NCBI RefSeq assembly: GCF_002272015.1
Contig: NZ_NPBY01000003.1
Span: 1-64,000, forward strand
From: Paenibacillus campinasensis
Lineage (GTDB): Bacteria; Bacillota; Bacilli; Paenibacillales; Paenibacillaceae
DNA: 64,000 nucleotides
Direction of reading: 5' to 3'
This document shows positions 28,809-37,065 of the stretch, piece by piece. The stretch's first letter is position 1; each line of letters starts with the position of its first letter. A program made the translations under genes and the position numbers. The notes below the pieces were generated by a model, which was not told where the DNA came from, ran no database searches, and was given only the letters and a program-made list of their open reading frames with translations.

Positions 28809-29183
28809 TTACACCGGGGCTACTGAACGGGACGAAAAGCTGACAAATATCGACGTGTATTTAATAGGAAATAATAATAAAAGCCGAAGCCGAAGTGGGA
28901 TTATCGACCGATAGGGCAACCTGAACTTAGGCGTTCTCAATATAAGGACCGCCGAAGTCGTCAAGAATGCCGGCAGCAAGCTGCTGGCGACTTTGAGTTT
29001 GGAGAGAATATGAGATGGCTTAAGCACCGCGGCGTTATGGTGAATGTCAGGCTTAAATACATACCGCAGATCTGCATGCTCATCCTTATATTGTTCCTGG
29101 GATGGAAAATAAAGCGCAAAGGCGGTGATGAGCACCAAACCGAACATCCAAAGCCATCGTGCTGTCTTCAATATACGCTCCAA
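28809..29183 (-). CDS. Hypothetical small membrane protein upstream of khtT
   Basis: A 124-residue open frame with TTG at 29183 behind GGGAGGGAA. A membrane helix is at residues 8-25 (LWMFGLVLITAFALYF), with further hydrophobic stretches at 68-82 and 94-110. It lies 47 bases before khtT in the same direction. In B. subtilis a small gene, khtS, holds this place, but I see no similarity I can defend. The C-terminal half is rich in Leu, Arg and Ser and could be non-coding. Confidence 0.4.
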   Translation of the reverse strand: MERILKTARWLWMFGLVLITAFALYFPSQEQYKDEHADLRYVFKPDIHHNAAVLKPSHILSKLKVASSLLPAFLTTSAVLILRTPKFRLPYRSIIPLRLRLLLLFPIKYTSIFVSFSSRSVAPV

Positions 29184-29464
29184 GTCATTTCCCTCCCTTC
29201 GCTCCTAGCTTCCTATGGTAATGATAACATAAATGTAATTGATCTCAAAATGAGAACGATAAATTATTTAGGAACGGTTTGGGAGATCATTTATAGGGTT
29301 ACAATCTCTTTATATATTTGGATATATTTAGATGAGTGAGGGCGAAGAAGTGCGAATGTTCCGCAATTGTTCGCCCTTTATTTTCGTTTCGGGTTGAATC
29401 ATTTGGTTTGCTCCTATAGTGTCATTTGGAGCGAATGCCAAAGCGATTGCCTTGTCCCTGCCAA

Positions 29465-29692
29465 TTATTGCGTGTTTTTACGAGAGGAGCTTCTTCTGCT
29501 GTTCGGCGATTTGGGTTGCTCTGTTGCCTCATTGGAGCTGCTTCGGATTTCCTCTGCATCTTCATTCTCCAGAACTCCCTGAACCAGATCATCCAGCATG
29601 TCCGTAGCTGCATGATCCTCCGGATGGTCGGATTCGGGAACGGGATGCACACCTGGAAACTGACCTTCGTAATCGACTTTTTTATTGCTCAT
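29465..29692 (-). CDS. Hypothetical small acidic protein
   Basis: A 75-residue hydrophilic protein, rich in Glu, Asp and Ser, beginning MSNKKVDYEGQFPGVHPVPE. ATG 29692 has the purine-rich AAAGGAATGAG ahead of it, and the composition is unlike a random frame, so it is probably real. No signal, helix or known domain is visible. The 270 bases between it and the preceding minus-strand gene show nothing clear. Confidence 0.55.
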   Translation of the reverse strand: MSNKKVDYEGQFPGVHPVPESDHPEDHAATDMLDDLVQGVLENEDAEEIRSSSNEATEQPKSPNSRRSSSRKNTQ

Positions 29693-29863
29693 ATTTTCTC
29701 ATTCCTTTCCCAATTATAGTGTGCAATGCAAATGGTTTTATGTACGATTAACCGTGTGAACCAGGATGAATCAGTACTAAATAAAGTATCTTTATATAGT
29801 GATAGATTATATAGAGGTATGTTAGAATAAAAGGGATATTATACCAGGAGGATGAATAATGCG

Positions 29864-30484
29864 ATGAAGAAAAGAATACTGCTAAGCATGTTGGTTTTAT
29901 TGCTCATGTCCACTTCTGCAGCTGCGGCACATCCCGGAAGAACGGATTCCAAGGGCGGTCATACTTGCAGAACCAACTGTGAACGATGGGGATTGAAATA
30001 CGGGGAGTATCATTATCATAACGGAGGCAGCTCGAGCTCCTCTTCAGGTGGTTCTGCTGCATCGAAATCCAGCGCGCCGAAATCGAGCAGCTCGTCGGCC
30101 AGCAAGCCGAAAGAGAGCAAGCCTGCTTATGTAAAGTCCGGGCTTAAAGTCTTTATCAATGGCAGCGCACTTCAATTCGGGAGCGATCCGATCATCGAAA
30201 ATAATACGAACCTGGTGCCGCTCAGAGAGATTGCTGAACGCATGGGTGCCCAGGTGAGCTGGAACAAGTCGGCCGGGGCGATTGGAGTACAGAGAGAAAA
30301 TTATAAAATGACACTCACGCTCGGCAGCAAAACGGTGTACTACAACGGGAAGGCTGAGACGATAGCTGCTCCTCCGCGGGTCATTAACGGCGTGACCTAT
30401 GTTCCTGTTCAGGTGTTTGCCAGAGGGCTTGGCGCCAGCCTGTCGTATGACGCGAGCGCAAATGCGCTGCGAATTACGCTTTGA
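29864..30484 (+). CDS. Secreted YHYH and copper-amine-oxidase-type stalk domain protein
   Basis: A 206-residue exported protein. A signal peptide (residues 1-22, ending SAAAA) is followed by a short YHYH-type Cys/His segment (HPGRTDSKGGHTCRTNCERWG...GEYHYHN, two Cys and five His), a Ser/Lys-rich linker (50-92) and a C-terminal stalk domain of copper amine oxidase type (about 95-206: INGSALQFGSDPIIENNTNLVPLREIAERMGA...NGVTYVPVQVFARGLGA). Such stalks serve as surface or cell-wall binding modules in Paenibacillus. ATG 29864 was preferred to 29852, which abuts AGGAGG. Role unknown. Confidence 0.8.
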   Translation: MKKRILLSMLVLLLMSTSAAAAHPGRTDSKGGHTCRTNCERWGLKYGEYHYHNGGSSSSSSGGSAASKSSAPKSSSSSASKPKESKPAYVKSGLKVFINGSALQFGSDPIIENNTNLVPLREIAERMGAQVSWNKSAGAIGVQRENYKMTLTLGSKTVYYNGKAETIAAPPRVINGVTYVPVQVFARGLGASLSYDASANALRITL

Positions 30485-30533
30485 TCTTCAAGCTATGCCA
30501 TCATAACTTGCTTCCTTACCCAGGAGACTTCTC

Positions 30534-30566
30534 AGACAGCCTGTTTCATACCCGGCTGTCTATTTT
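30534..30566 (+). terminator. Terminator after the stalk-domain gene
   Basis: AGACAGCC (30534-30541) pairs with GGCTGTCT (30554-30561), followed by ATTTTC. A perfect TATAAT (30571-30576) just downstream may be the -10 box for the next gene. Confidence 0.7.
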
Positions 30567-30646
30567 CATGTATAATGTAGGAAATGAACGCCCCTTGCTC
30601 TGGGGGATTGACAAGCGACAACTATAACGAGGGGAGCGTTTGGACC

Positions 30647-31078
30647 TTGAGCTTTTTCGATAAATTCAAGGCTGGTGTGTCGGAGGCCGGCAACAAGGCC
30701 AAGATCTTGGTGGAAGTAAATAAGCTGAAGCTGCAGAACAGCAGCAAGCGAAGCGAAATTGACGGACAGCTGCTGGAGATTGGCAAGATCGTATACGCAT
30801 CGGCAGAGTCAGGGGCATGGCCACCTGACAGACAAAGCTTTGAAGCCTGTATGCGGCGCATTCAGGAACTGAAATTCGAAATGGAGCAAAATGAACTGCA
30901 AATTGCGAATCTTTCGGACGAAAAGCTGTGCAGAGCCTGTGGAAAGAGCTCGGCAATGAACGCCAGATTCTGCCCGCACTGCGGGGCTACATTTGAGGTT
31001 ATACAAGTGAACCCGGATCAGGGGGAGGATACACGGCTCCTGCGAAATCCGGATGACAACAGCGACCCGCGAGCATAA
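30647..31078 (+). CDS. Zinc-ribbon protein of unknown function
   Basis: A 143-residue soluble protein. Residues 1-85 are helical and charged, likely coiled coil (FFDKFKAGVSEAGNKAKILVEVNKLK, then a second helix pair); residues 93-115 are a zinc ribbon with paired CRACG and CPHCG motifs. The tail is acidic. I chose TTG 30647, ten bases after GGGGAG; an upstream ATG at 30584 lacks a ribosome site and adds an unlikely N-terminus. It is followed by a strong terminator. Confidence 0.75.
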   Translation: MSFFDKFKAGVSEAGNKAKILVEVNKLKLQNSSKRSEIDGQLLEIGKIVYASAESGAWPPDRQSFEACMRRIQELKFEMEQNELQIANLSDEKLCRACGKSSAMNARFCPHCGATFEVIQVNPDQGEDTRLLRNPDDNSDPRA

Positions 31079-31102
31079 ACTGAACTTAACGTGTATATGA
31101 AC

Positions 31103-31146
31103 CGGACCTGACCAGGGAATTCCTTGTGTCAAGGTCCGTTTTTTTT
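31103..31146 (+). terminator. Terminator after the zinc-ribbon gene
   Basis: CGGACCT (31103-31109) pairs with AGGTCCG (31132-31138), extended by inner pairing, and is followed by eight T. A classic rho-independent terminator. Confidence 0.9.
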
Positions 31147-31171
31147 GATGGCGGCTGTGGACTTGGCGGAA

Positions 31172-31196
31172 ATTTATTTTCCGTCTGAAAATAAAT
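31172..31196 (+). promoter_or_regulatory. 10-base inverted repeat upstream of the sensor-linked binding protein
   Basis: ATTTATTTTC (31172-31181) is the exact reverse complement of GAAAATAAAT (31187-31196), separated by five bases. It lies 70 bases before the start at 31267, after the previous terminator, so it is in a promoter region. A weaker repeat, AGTAG with CTACT, follows near 31226-31243. It may be a regulator site. Confidence 0.5.
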
Positions 31197-31266
31197 CGAT
31201 CCTACTCACAAAAAAATCAATATATAGTAGTATTAATTCTACTAGATGGAGGGAGTGAGCAGACGA

Positions 31267-32835
31267 ATGCGAATCAACAAAGCAGGTCTTGGCAGTTGGC
31301 ATCGGCATGTCAAACGAAAAGGTTATCCATGGTTTCCGGGTAGACAGATGCTGCTCCTCTTATTGATGGCAGGCATAGTCCTTTCCGCAGGATGCGACGG
31401 GCCACGCTTGCCCACACCAGATCATCCCCCGGACGCCAAGCCGAAATCCCCCATCAATATCGTGATCTCCAATCTTGGGATGACGTTTCCCGCCGGTATG
31501 GACGAGAACGACAACCGCTACCTCAACTATATTGAAGAACAAACCGGGCTCGATATCCGGGTCAACACCCCGCCCCCTGAAGTCTATAACGAAAAGCTGG
31601 ACGTCATTATGTCGTCAGGAAATCTGCCGGATATGCTTCATACCTATGACCCGGTATGGTTTGATCACTATGCCAAGCTCGGGGCACTGCATCCGCTGGA
31701 TGAACTTCTGGATCAATACGGTCCGAATCTGAAGGCGAAAATTCCAGCCGAAGTTTGGGATCGGGTCAAGTATGGCGGCAACATCTATGCGGTGCCAAGC
31801 CTGAACGAAGTGACCGGTGTTGAATTGATGTATGTCCGCAAAGACTGGCTGGACCGGCTTGAGCTTGCGCCCCCGGTCACACTGGAAGATTACTATGAGG
31901 TTATTCGCGGCTTCACGCTCGATGATCCCGATGGGAACGGGCAGCAGGATACGATTGGTCTGACGCTAACCTCGAAGCTGGGACGCTCCTCCCCGTTCTT
32001 CGGCGCGTTTGGCACACAGCTGGATACCTGGTTTGAACGGGACGGTAAGCTGGTGTATGGAAATATTCTTCCGGAAACGAAGGAGGCGCTTGCTTTTTTC
32101 AATCGCCTGTATCAAGAAAATCTGCTGGACAGTGAATTCCCGCTCAACTTGCAATCCAGCGTCCACGAAAAAATCGAGAACGGCAAGGTCGGACTCTTCT
32201 CTGCAGCCTGGTATGACACGCGCGGTCCCATCGCGGCGAATAAGCTGAAGGACCCGAATGCGGAATGGATCATGCTGGAATACCCTACCGGACCCGAGGG
32301 GCATAGCGGTGTTTACGGCAAAGACGTGATTCGTGGCTACAACGTGATTCCGGCCACATCCGAGCATGCCGCAGAGGTCATCAAAATGCTGGATTTTATC
32401 GTGAGCGATTATAGAACGTTAAAGCTCGGCTTCGAAAATGAAATATGGAGATGGGAGAACGGGGTGATGGTGACCGATTTTGCGCTGCATGACGAGCATT
32501 TATATCGGGGCATTTATCAGTCGCTGGTCGATGTGCCAGACCCGGTATTGTTCAAGGAGCGGCTGGATTCATTGGGCGATTTTAATTTATACAACAACCT
32601 GGAAATGATCAATCAGCATATTATCCCTAACGCTTTTTACGGTGTGCCTACCCCTGCCATGAGCAAATACAGTAAGAAGCTGGACCGAATGGAGGATGTC
32701 TTTACCAAGATTATTATGGGCATTGAGCCGTTGGATGCATTTGACACCTATGTGGAGCAGTGGAGACAAGAAGGAGGAGATGAAATCACGAAGGAAGTGA
32801 ATGAATGGTATACCAGACAGGAGGCAGGCCGATGA
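31267..32835 (+). CDS. LplA-type binding lipoprotein, probable receptor of the YesM/YesN sensor
   Basis: A 522-residue extracellular binding protein with a long N-terminus, signal helix and lipobox VLSAGC (Cys near residue 44). It has the family motifs NEKLDVIMSSGNLPDM and YVRKDWLDRLELAPPVT, and a calcium-type loop DDPDGNGQQDT. ATG 31267 is set behind GGAGGGAGTGAG. It is the first gene of a unit with YesM and YesN and is not next to permeases; the permeases downstream have their own binding protein (39115). It therefore may deliver ligand information to the kinase, as proposed for three-component sugar sensors. A transport role through shared permeases is the alternative. Confidence 0.85.
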   Translation: MRINKAGLGSWHRHVKRKGYPWFPGRQMLLLLLMAGIVLSAGCDGPRLPTPDHPPDAKPKSPINIVISNLGMTFPAGMDENDNRYLNYIEEQTGLDIRVNTPPPEVYNEKLDVIMSSGNLPDMLHTYDPVWFDHYAKLGALHPLDELLDQYGPNLKAKIPAEVWDRVKYGGNIYAVPSLNEVTGVELMYVRKDWLDRLELAPPVTLEDYYEVIRGFTLDDPDGNGQQDTIGLTLTSKLGRSSPFFGAFGTQLDTWFERDGKLVYGNILPETKEALAFFNRLYQENLLDSEFPLNLQSSVHEKIENGKVGLFSAAWYDTRGPIAANKLKDPNAEWIMLEYPTGPEGHSGVYGKDVIRGYNVIPATSEHAAEVIKMLDFIVSDYRTLKLGFENEIWRWENGVMVTDFALHDEHLYRGIYQSLVDVPDPVLFKERLDSLGDFNLYNNLEMINQHIIPNAFYGVPTPAMSKYSKKLDRMEDVFTKIIMGIEPLDAFDTYVEQWRQEGGDEITKEVNEWYTRQEAGR

Positions 32836-32857
32836 GAGGCTCGGGGGAGGTGGTGTG

Positions 32858-34660
32858 ATGAAGAAGCCGTTTCGCTGGATTTCGGACCGGTTCTCACAAC
32901 ATATACAGACACGGTTAACCGGCTATTTCCTGCTGATCTTGCTGCCGCTGGTGGTCGTCAGCCTGTTTGCTATTGAGAAATCGAGGGACATCCTGTATGA
33001 GCAGGCGGTCGAGCGGACGGAAACGGCATTGTCCTCGGCGATGAATCATTTTGATCTGGCACTGCAAAATGTCGAGGAAATATCGACGCTGATTGCGGGG
33101 GACCCCAGCATCAACGAACTGCTTAACAAAAACAGCACGCAGCTATCCCCCCAGTCGATTGTGGATTTCTCTGAAGTGTTGGAGCAGCTGTCCAAATTGG
33201 TCTCGGTGAACCGGTTCGTATCGCAGATTGCTGTGTATCACCATGCCTCTAACATGCTGATATCCACCAATTCCGGAGGCCGCAAGCTGACAGGAGAGCC
33301 GCAGCAGGAATGGATGGTGGAGGCCGCGCGCAATAACGGAACAGGCTTCTCCTACGTGATGGCTGATTATCCGGTTGCAGGCGGGCATACCTTCGGCTCG
33401 ATGACGAACACCGACAGCATCTCGCTCATCCGGGCCATGGATTTGTATAACAGCGAGCGCCAGTCCAATCTGCTCATGGTTTCTTTTCAAAAGGCGAAGC
33501 TGCTCAATATTATCAAAACGCTGCTTCCTTCGGTGAACAGCCGAATATCGTTGGTGAACGAGAAGGGCGAGGTCATTGTGGAGACCGGGAGCACGCTGGA
33601 GGACGAGGTGACAGGGCGGGATCTGGTGGTGACAACCGCCTCGGATTACTCCTCCTGGCAGCTAACCCTGGTTCAGCCAAGGAGCGAGCTGTACAAGGAA
33701 ACAGATCAGCTCAGGCTGTTTACGTATGCCATCATTGCGCTTAGCATTCTGCTGGCGATCATCATCTCCTGGGTTGTCTACAGCGGCATTGCCGCTCCTG
33801 TACTGAAGCTGTCCCGGGGGATGAAGAGACTGAGCAGCGGTGAACTGAACGTCAATGTAGATACAAAGCGGAGGGACGAGTTCGGATTTCTGATCCAGTC
33901 CTTTAACAAAATGGCTGCCGTGCAGAAGCATCTGATCGAAGATCACTATGAACAGCAGCTGCGTCTGAAGACAACCGAATTGAAGTTTTTACAGTCGCAG
34001 ATCAATCCTCATTTTCTGTATAACACGCTGGATTCCATTTATTGGATGGCCAAAAACTATGATGCCGATGAAATCAGCGAGATGGTCATGAATCTGTCGA
34101 AGTTCTTCCGGCTAAGCCTGAATAAAGGCAGGCAGGTATTCACCATTGAGGAAAGCGTCATTCACCTTCACTACTATGTTCGGATTCAGCAGATTCGTTT
34201 TCTGGACAGCTTCACCGTGGCGTACCGAATATCGGAAGACAGCAGAAGGGTTCCGATTCTCAAGCTGCTCCTTCAGCCGCTGGTGGAGAATGCCATCCTG
34301 CACGGTATGGAGGGAAGAAGCGAGGGCGGAAGCCTGATAATCAGCAGCTGGATCGAGCAGGGCAGCATCGTCAAAATCAGCGTGGAGGACAATGGCCCCG
34401 GCATCGCGGAGGAGCGGCTCGTTTATATTCGGGAGGAGCTTGCCAAGATGGGTGCGCGGAGTGTGCAGGCACTCTCCCAAGACGAGGAGCATGTCAAAGA
34501 CCTGTTCGGCTTGCGCAACGTCTTGAGCAGAATGAAGCTCTATTACGGGCGGGAAGCTGATATCGACGTGAACAGTGAGCCCGGCAAGGGTACGGTGGTT
34601 ACACTGTCCATTCCGCTTGATCGCTGCAGATTGGAAAGCCCTGCGGATGAGAACGTATAA
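32858..34660 (+). CDS. YesM-type sensor histidine kinase
   Basis: A 600-residue membrane kinase. TM1 is at about 23-43, an extracellular sensor domain spans 45-285, TM2 about 290-312, then HAMP (313-365, APVLKLSRGMKRLSSGELNV). The His_kinase domain has the phosphorylation motif QSQINPHFLYNTLD (His 385), and the ATPase domain has LVENAILHGMEG, VEDNGPGI and FGLRNV. ATG 32858 follows GGGGGAGG. It lies 22 bases after the binding-protein gene and 22 before its response regulator. It belongs to the LytS/YesM class used for sugar sensing. Confidence 0.92.
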   Translation: MKKPFRWISDRFSQHIQTRLTGYFLLILLPLVVVSLFAIEKSRDILYEQAVERTETALSSAMNHFDLALQNVEEISTLIAGDPSINELLNKNSTQLSPQSIVDFSEVLEQLSKLVSVNRFVSQIAVYHHASNMLISTNSGGRKLTGEPQQEWMVEAARNNGTGFSYVMADYPVAGGHTFGSMTNTDSISLIRAMDLYNSERQSNLLMVSFQKAKLLNIIKTLLPSVNSRISLVNEKGEVIVETGSTLEDEVTGRDLVVTTASDYSSWQLTLVQPRSELYKETDQLRLFTYAIIALSILLAIIISWVVYSGIAAPVLKLSRGMKRLSSGELNVNVDTKRRDEFGFLIQSFNKMAAVQKHLIEDHYEQQLRLKTTELKFLQSQINPHFLYNTLDSIYWMAKNYDADEISEMVMNLSKFFRLSLNKGRQVFTIEESVIHLHYYVRIQQIRFLDSFTVAYRISEDSRRVPILKLLLQPLVENAILHGMEGRSEGGSLIISSWIEQGSIVKISVEDNGPGIAEERLVYIREELAKMGARSVQALSQDEEHVKDLFGLRNVLSRMKLYYGREADIDVNSEPGKGTVVTLSIPLDRCRLESPADENV

Positions 34661-34682
34661 CACAGACAAGGGGGAGTCGTAG

Positions 34683-36299
34683 ATGATGAACTTGATGATT
34701 GTGGAAGATGAACCGAGACTACGGAATGCTCTTGCCTTCAATATCCCCTGGGAGGAGCATGACATCGAGGTGGTCGGTCTGGCATCGAGCGGGCTGGAGG
34801 CGCTGGAGCTTGTAAGCCGCAAGAAGCCGGACATCATGCTGCTCGATATCCAGATGCCCGAGATGGACGGATTGACTTTGCTTCGCGAACTGAGGGACCG
34901 GCAGGAGCTGGATCGGTTGAAGCTGATCATTTTGAGCGGGCATGATAATTTTGCCTTCGCCCAGCATGCGCTTGAGTACGGGGTTTCGAAATATTTGCTC
35001 AAGCCTGCGGGTGAGGAGGAGGTACTTGCGGCGGTGCTGGAGGCCAGAGCCCAGCTTCGGGCTGATCTGGAGCAGTGGCAACGCAGGGCGCTCTTGGAGC
35101 AGCGCTGGAAGGACAACTTGCCTCACTTGCAGCATCTTTTTTTCATTCAATGGGTTGGCGGTAAATATGCGGAGCAGGAAGTTCTGGCCAAAAGCAAAGA
35201 GCTGTACATTCCGCTGAAAAAGGAGGCGCAGATAGCGGTAGCCGTCGTCGATCTCGATCCGATCCCGGAGGAAGAGACGAGGTTTCGTCAGGGAGACCGG
35301 GAGCTGCTGCAGTTCACGGTCCAGTGTCTGGCCCAGGAGCTGCTTTCGGCTCCGGCCTGCTGGGGCTGTGCGGATGCAGACAACCAGCTGCTGCTCATAT
35401 TTGTTGTGGATGAGAAGCGGGATCCGAAAGATGCGATGCTGCGGGTTCATGCTGAAGTAGCCAAGCTTCTGTCCCAGACGAAGGAGGTACTGAAGGTGAC
35501 GGCGAGTGCAGGCATCTGTGCCGGTACCGGTACGCTTGCCGAAGCGCCGCATCTGTATGCCCAGGCTTGCCGCGCGCTTCAGGAGCGGGTGATCTACGGT
35601 CATGATCTTGCGATTCCATATCGCGAGCAGCAGGCAGCGGACGGTCACGGGATGGCGGTTGCCGTGCAGCAGAGTCTGGAGAAGGCACTGGAAATTGCCC
35701 TGGAAACCGCCGACGAGACGAAAGCGCTGGAACTGCTGGAAGAGCTGTGGGAGGAAGTGTTCACGCGCTCCGCATCCTCTGATGAATTTCATGAGGCGAT
35801 CCTGTATGTCAGCGGATTTCTGACCCGGGTCATTCATAAGCAAGGCTGGACGTTGAAGAAAATCGTTGGCGAGGATATCGCCTATTTCCACAACGTCAGG
35901 CTACTCAGCACCAAAATGCAGACCTGGTCGCTGCTCACGCGAACCGTCCGGCATATCGCCAGATTCATGCGCGAGCAGCGAAAAACATCCAGCAATCAGC
36001 TGGTCAAGGATATCCTTCACCTGCTGGAGGAAGAAATGGACCAGGAGATTACGCTGCATACAGTAGCGGACCGGTTATATGTCAATTCGTCCTATTTAAG
36101 CCGGCTGTTCAAGCAGGAGGTGGGAGTTGCATTCTCCGCTTATGTGCTGGAGCGCAAGATGGAGCGGGCTAAATCCCTGCTGCAGCAGGGACAGAAGGTT
36201 TACGATACCGCCCGCCTGGTCGGGTATCGGGATGTGAGCTATTTTACGAAGGTGTTTCGCAAATATTGGGGGGTGAATCCGGGAGAATTCAAGGGGTGA
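34683..36299 (+). CDS. YesN-type response regulator with AraC DNA-binding domain
   Basis: A 538-residue regulator. Residues 1-125 are a receiver domain with acidic pocket IVEDEP, phospho-Asp 55 in IMLLDIQMPEMDG, and conserved Lys in KYLLKPAG. Residues 130-420 are a variable linker region, and residues 435-538 an AraC double HTH (LHTVADRLYVNSSYLSRLFKQEVG, VGYRDVSYFTKVFRKYWGVNPGEF). It is the partner of the kinase encoded before it and likely activates the importer genes at 37066-40635. Confidence 0.93.
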   Translation: MMNLMIVEDEPRLRNALAFNIPWEEHDIEVVGLASSGLEALELVSRKKPDIMLLDIQMPEMDGLTLLRELRDRQELDRLKLIILSGHDNFAFAQHALEYGVSKYLLKPAGEEEVLAAVLEARAQLRADLEQWQRRALLEQRWKDNLPHLQHLFFIQWVGGKYAEQEVLAKSKELYIPLKKEAQIAVAVVDLDPIPEEETRFRQGDRELLQFTVQCLAQELLSAPACWGCADADNQLLLIFVVDEKRDPKDAMLRVHAEVAKLLSQTKEVLKVTASAGICAGTGTLAEAPHLYAQACRALQERVIYGHDLAIPYREQQAADGHGMAVAVQQSLEKALEIALETADETKALELLEELWEEVFTRSASSDEFHEAILYVSGFLTRVIHKQGWTLKKIVGEDIAYFHNVRLLSTKMQTWSLLTRTVRHIARFMREQRKTSSNQLVKDILHLLEEEMDQEITLHTVADRLYVNSSYLSRLFKQEVGVAFSAYVLERKMERAKSLLQQGQKVYDTARLVGYRDVSYFTKVFRKYWGVNPGEFKG

Positions 36300-36369
36300 G
36301 TGGCAAGCTGGAGAGGGGCGTGGAGCGGAGAGGCGTGCTTGCGTAGCATTGTCGCTGTAAGTGACGAAT

Positions 36370-36520
36370 CGTAGGCGCTCCGCGACCGTATCATTCCTCC
36401 AATCGCTGTTGTCGCTGAATTTCCTGAATCATAGAAGTAAGGAAGAAATTCAGCTCCAAAGGCGACCGCTATCGCTTTTCCGGAATTGATTCGTTCGCTC
36501 CGCTGGGAGGCGCCACGGGG
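36370..36520. repeat. Imperfect intergenic palindrome
   Basis: The left half (GGCGCTCCGCGACCG... GTCGCTGAATTTCC) and the right half (GAAATTCAGCTCC... GGCGACCGC... CGCTCCGC) are approximate reverse complements around a centre near 36434. The inner ten bases on each side pair perfectly. It looks like a dispersed palindromic repeat, but a second copy is not seen in this window. Confidence 0.5.
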
Positions 36521-36772
36521 CGTGCGCTGAACTTTAAGGCGCCTGCGGCTTACGAATAGAGTAGTTAGGTTAAAGTGCCTTCGTGCCTATAGGCAAGCTT
36601 GCTAAAATTCCGTACGTCACACGATTTACGCGGTACCCCGCGTGAAAGCCCTCACGCACGAGCGGCTTGGAACGATAATTTACAAGCTCATTGCAGACAT
36701 TACATCACAATGGACCACCAGGCCATTGGCAAGGGAGGCATTAGCTGCATTCCTGTAAAAGCAGTCATACAA

Positions 36773-36820
36773 AAGGTTGGACGGAAAACTTGACGTTTTC
36801 TCGCCCAGCCTTTTTATTTT
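36773..36820 (+). terminator. Orphan rho-independent terminator
   Basis: AAGG.TGG.CG (from 36773) pairs with CG.CCA.CCTT, with GAAAAC and GTTTTC forming the inner stem, followed by TTTTTATTTT. No gene ends just before it, so it may terminate yesN read-through or an unannotated small RNA. Confidence 0.65.
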
Positions 36821-37065
36821 GAACTTATGATCCATCCGGAGCCGATGCGACGTGTTGACTAAACGTCGTTCCGTTGAAGCATCACCATCACATCCCGTGA
36901 CAAACCGACCGCAACTCCATGGCATCATTACTGACACCCCTACCCCAACACAACATCAGATTACCATAAATAGTAATGATCCTCGCCTACTCAGTGTCCG
37001 CGGCGCGAATTACAATTTGTAATAACGACAAGAGATGAATGACATCGAAAGGGGGAAACAAGCTC

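Larger units (their letters stand above)
36300..37065. other. 766-base intergenic region with palindromic element and orphan terminator
   Basis: No gene can be supported. It holds a large imperfect palindrome (about 36370-36520), with a perfect core of GCTGAATTTC (36414-36423) against GAAATTCAGC (36445-36454), and a strong terminator-like hairpin (36773-36820). Near the permease start are two ATTAC/GTAAT inverted repeats (36960-36977 and 37009-37023), which could be YesN sites or promoter parts. A short open frame at 36599-36793 has no ribosome site and is not accepted. Confidence 0.6.

Noticed and set aside
36599-36793. 64-codon open frame in the YesN-permease gap
   Set aside because: No ribosome site, no recognisable domain, and it runs into the terminator hairpin at 36773.
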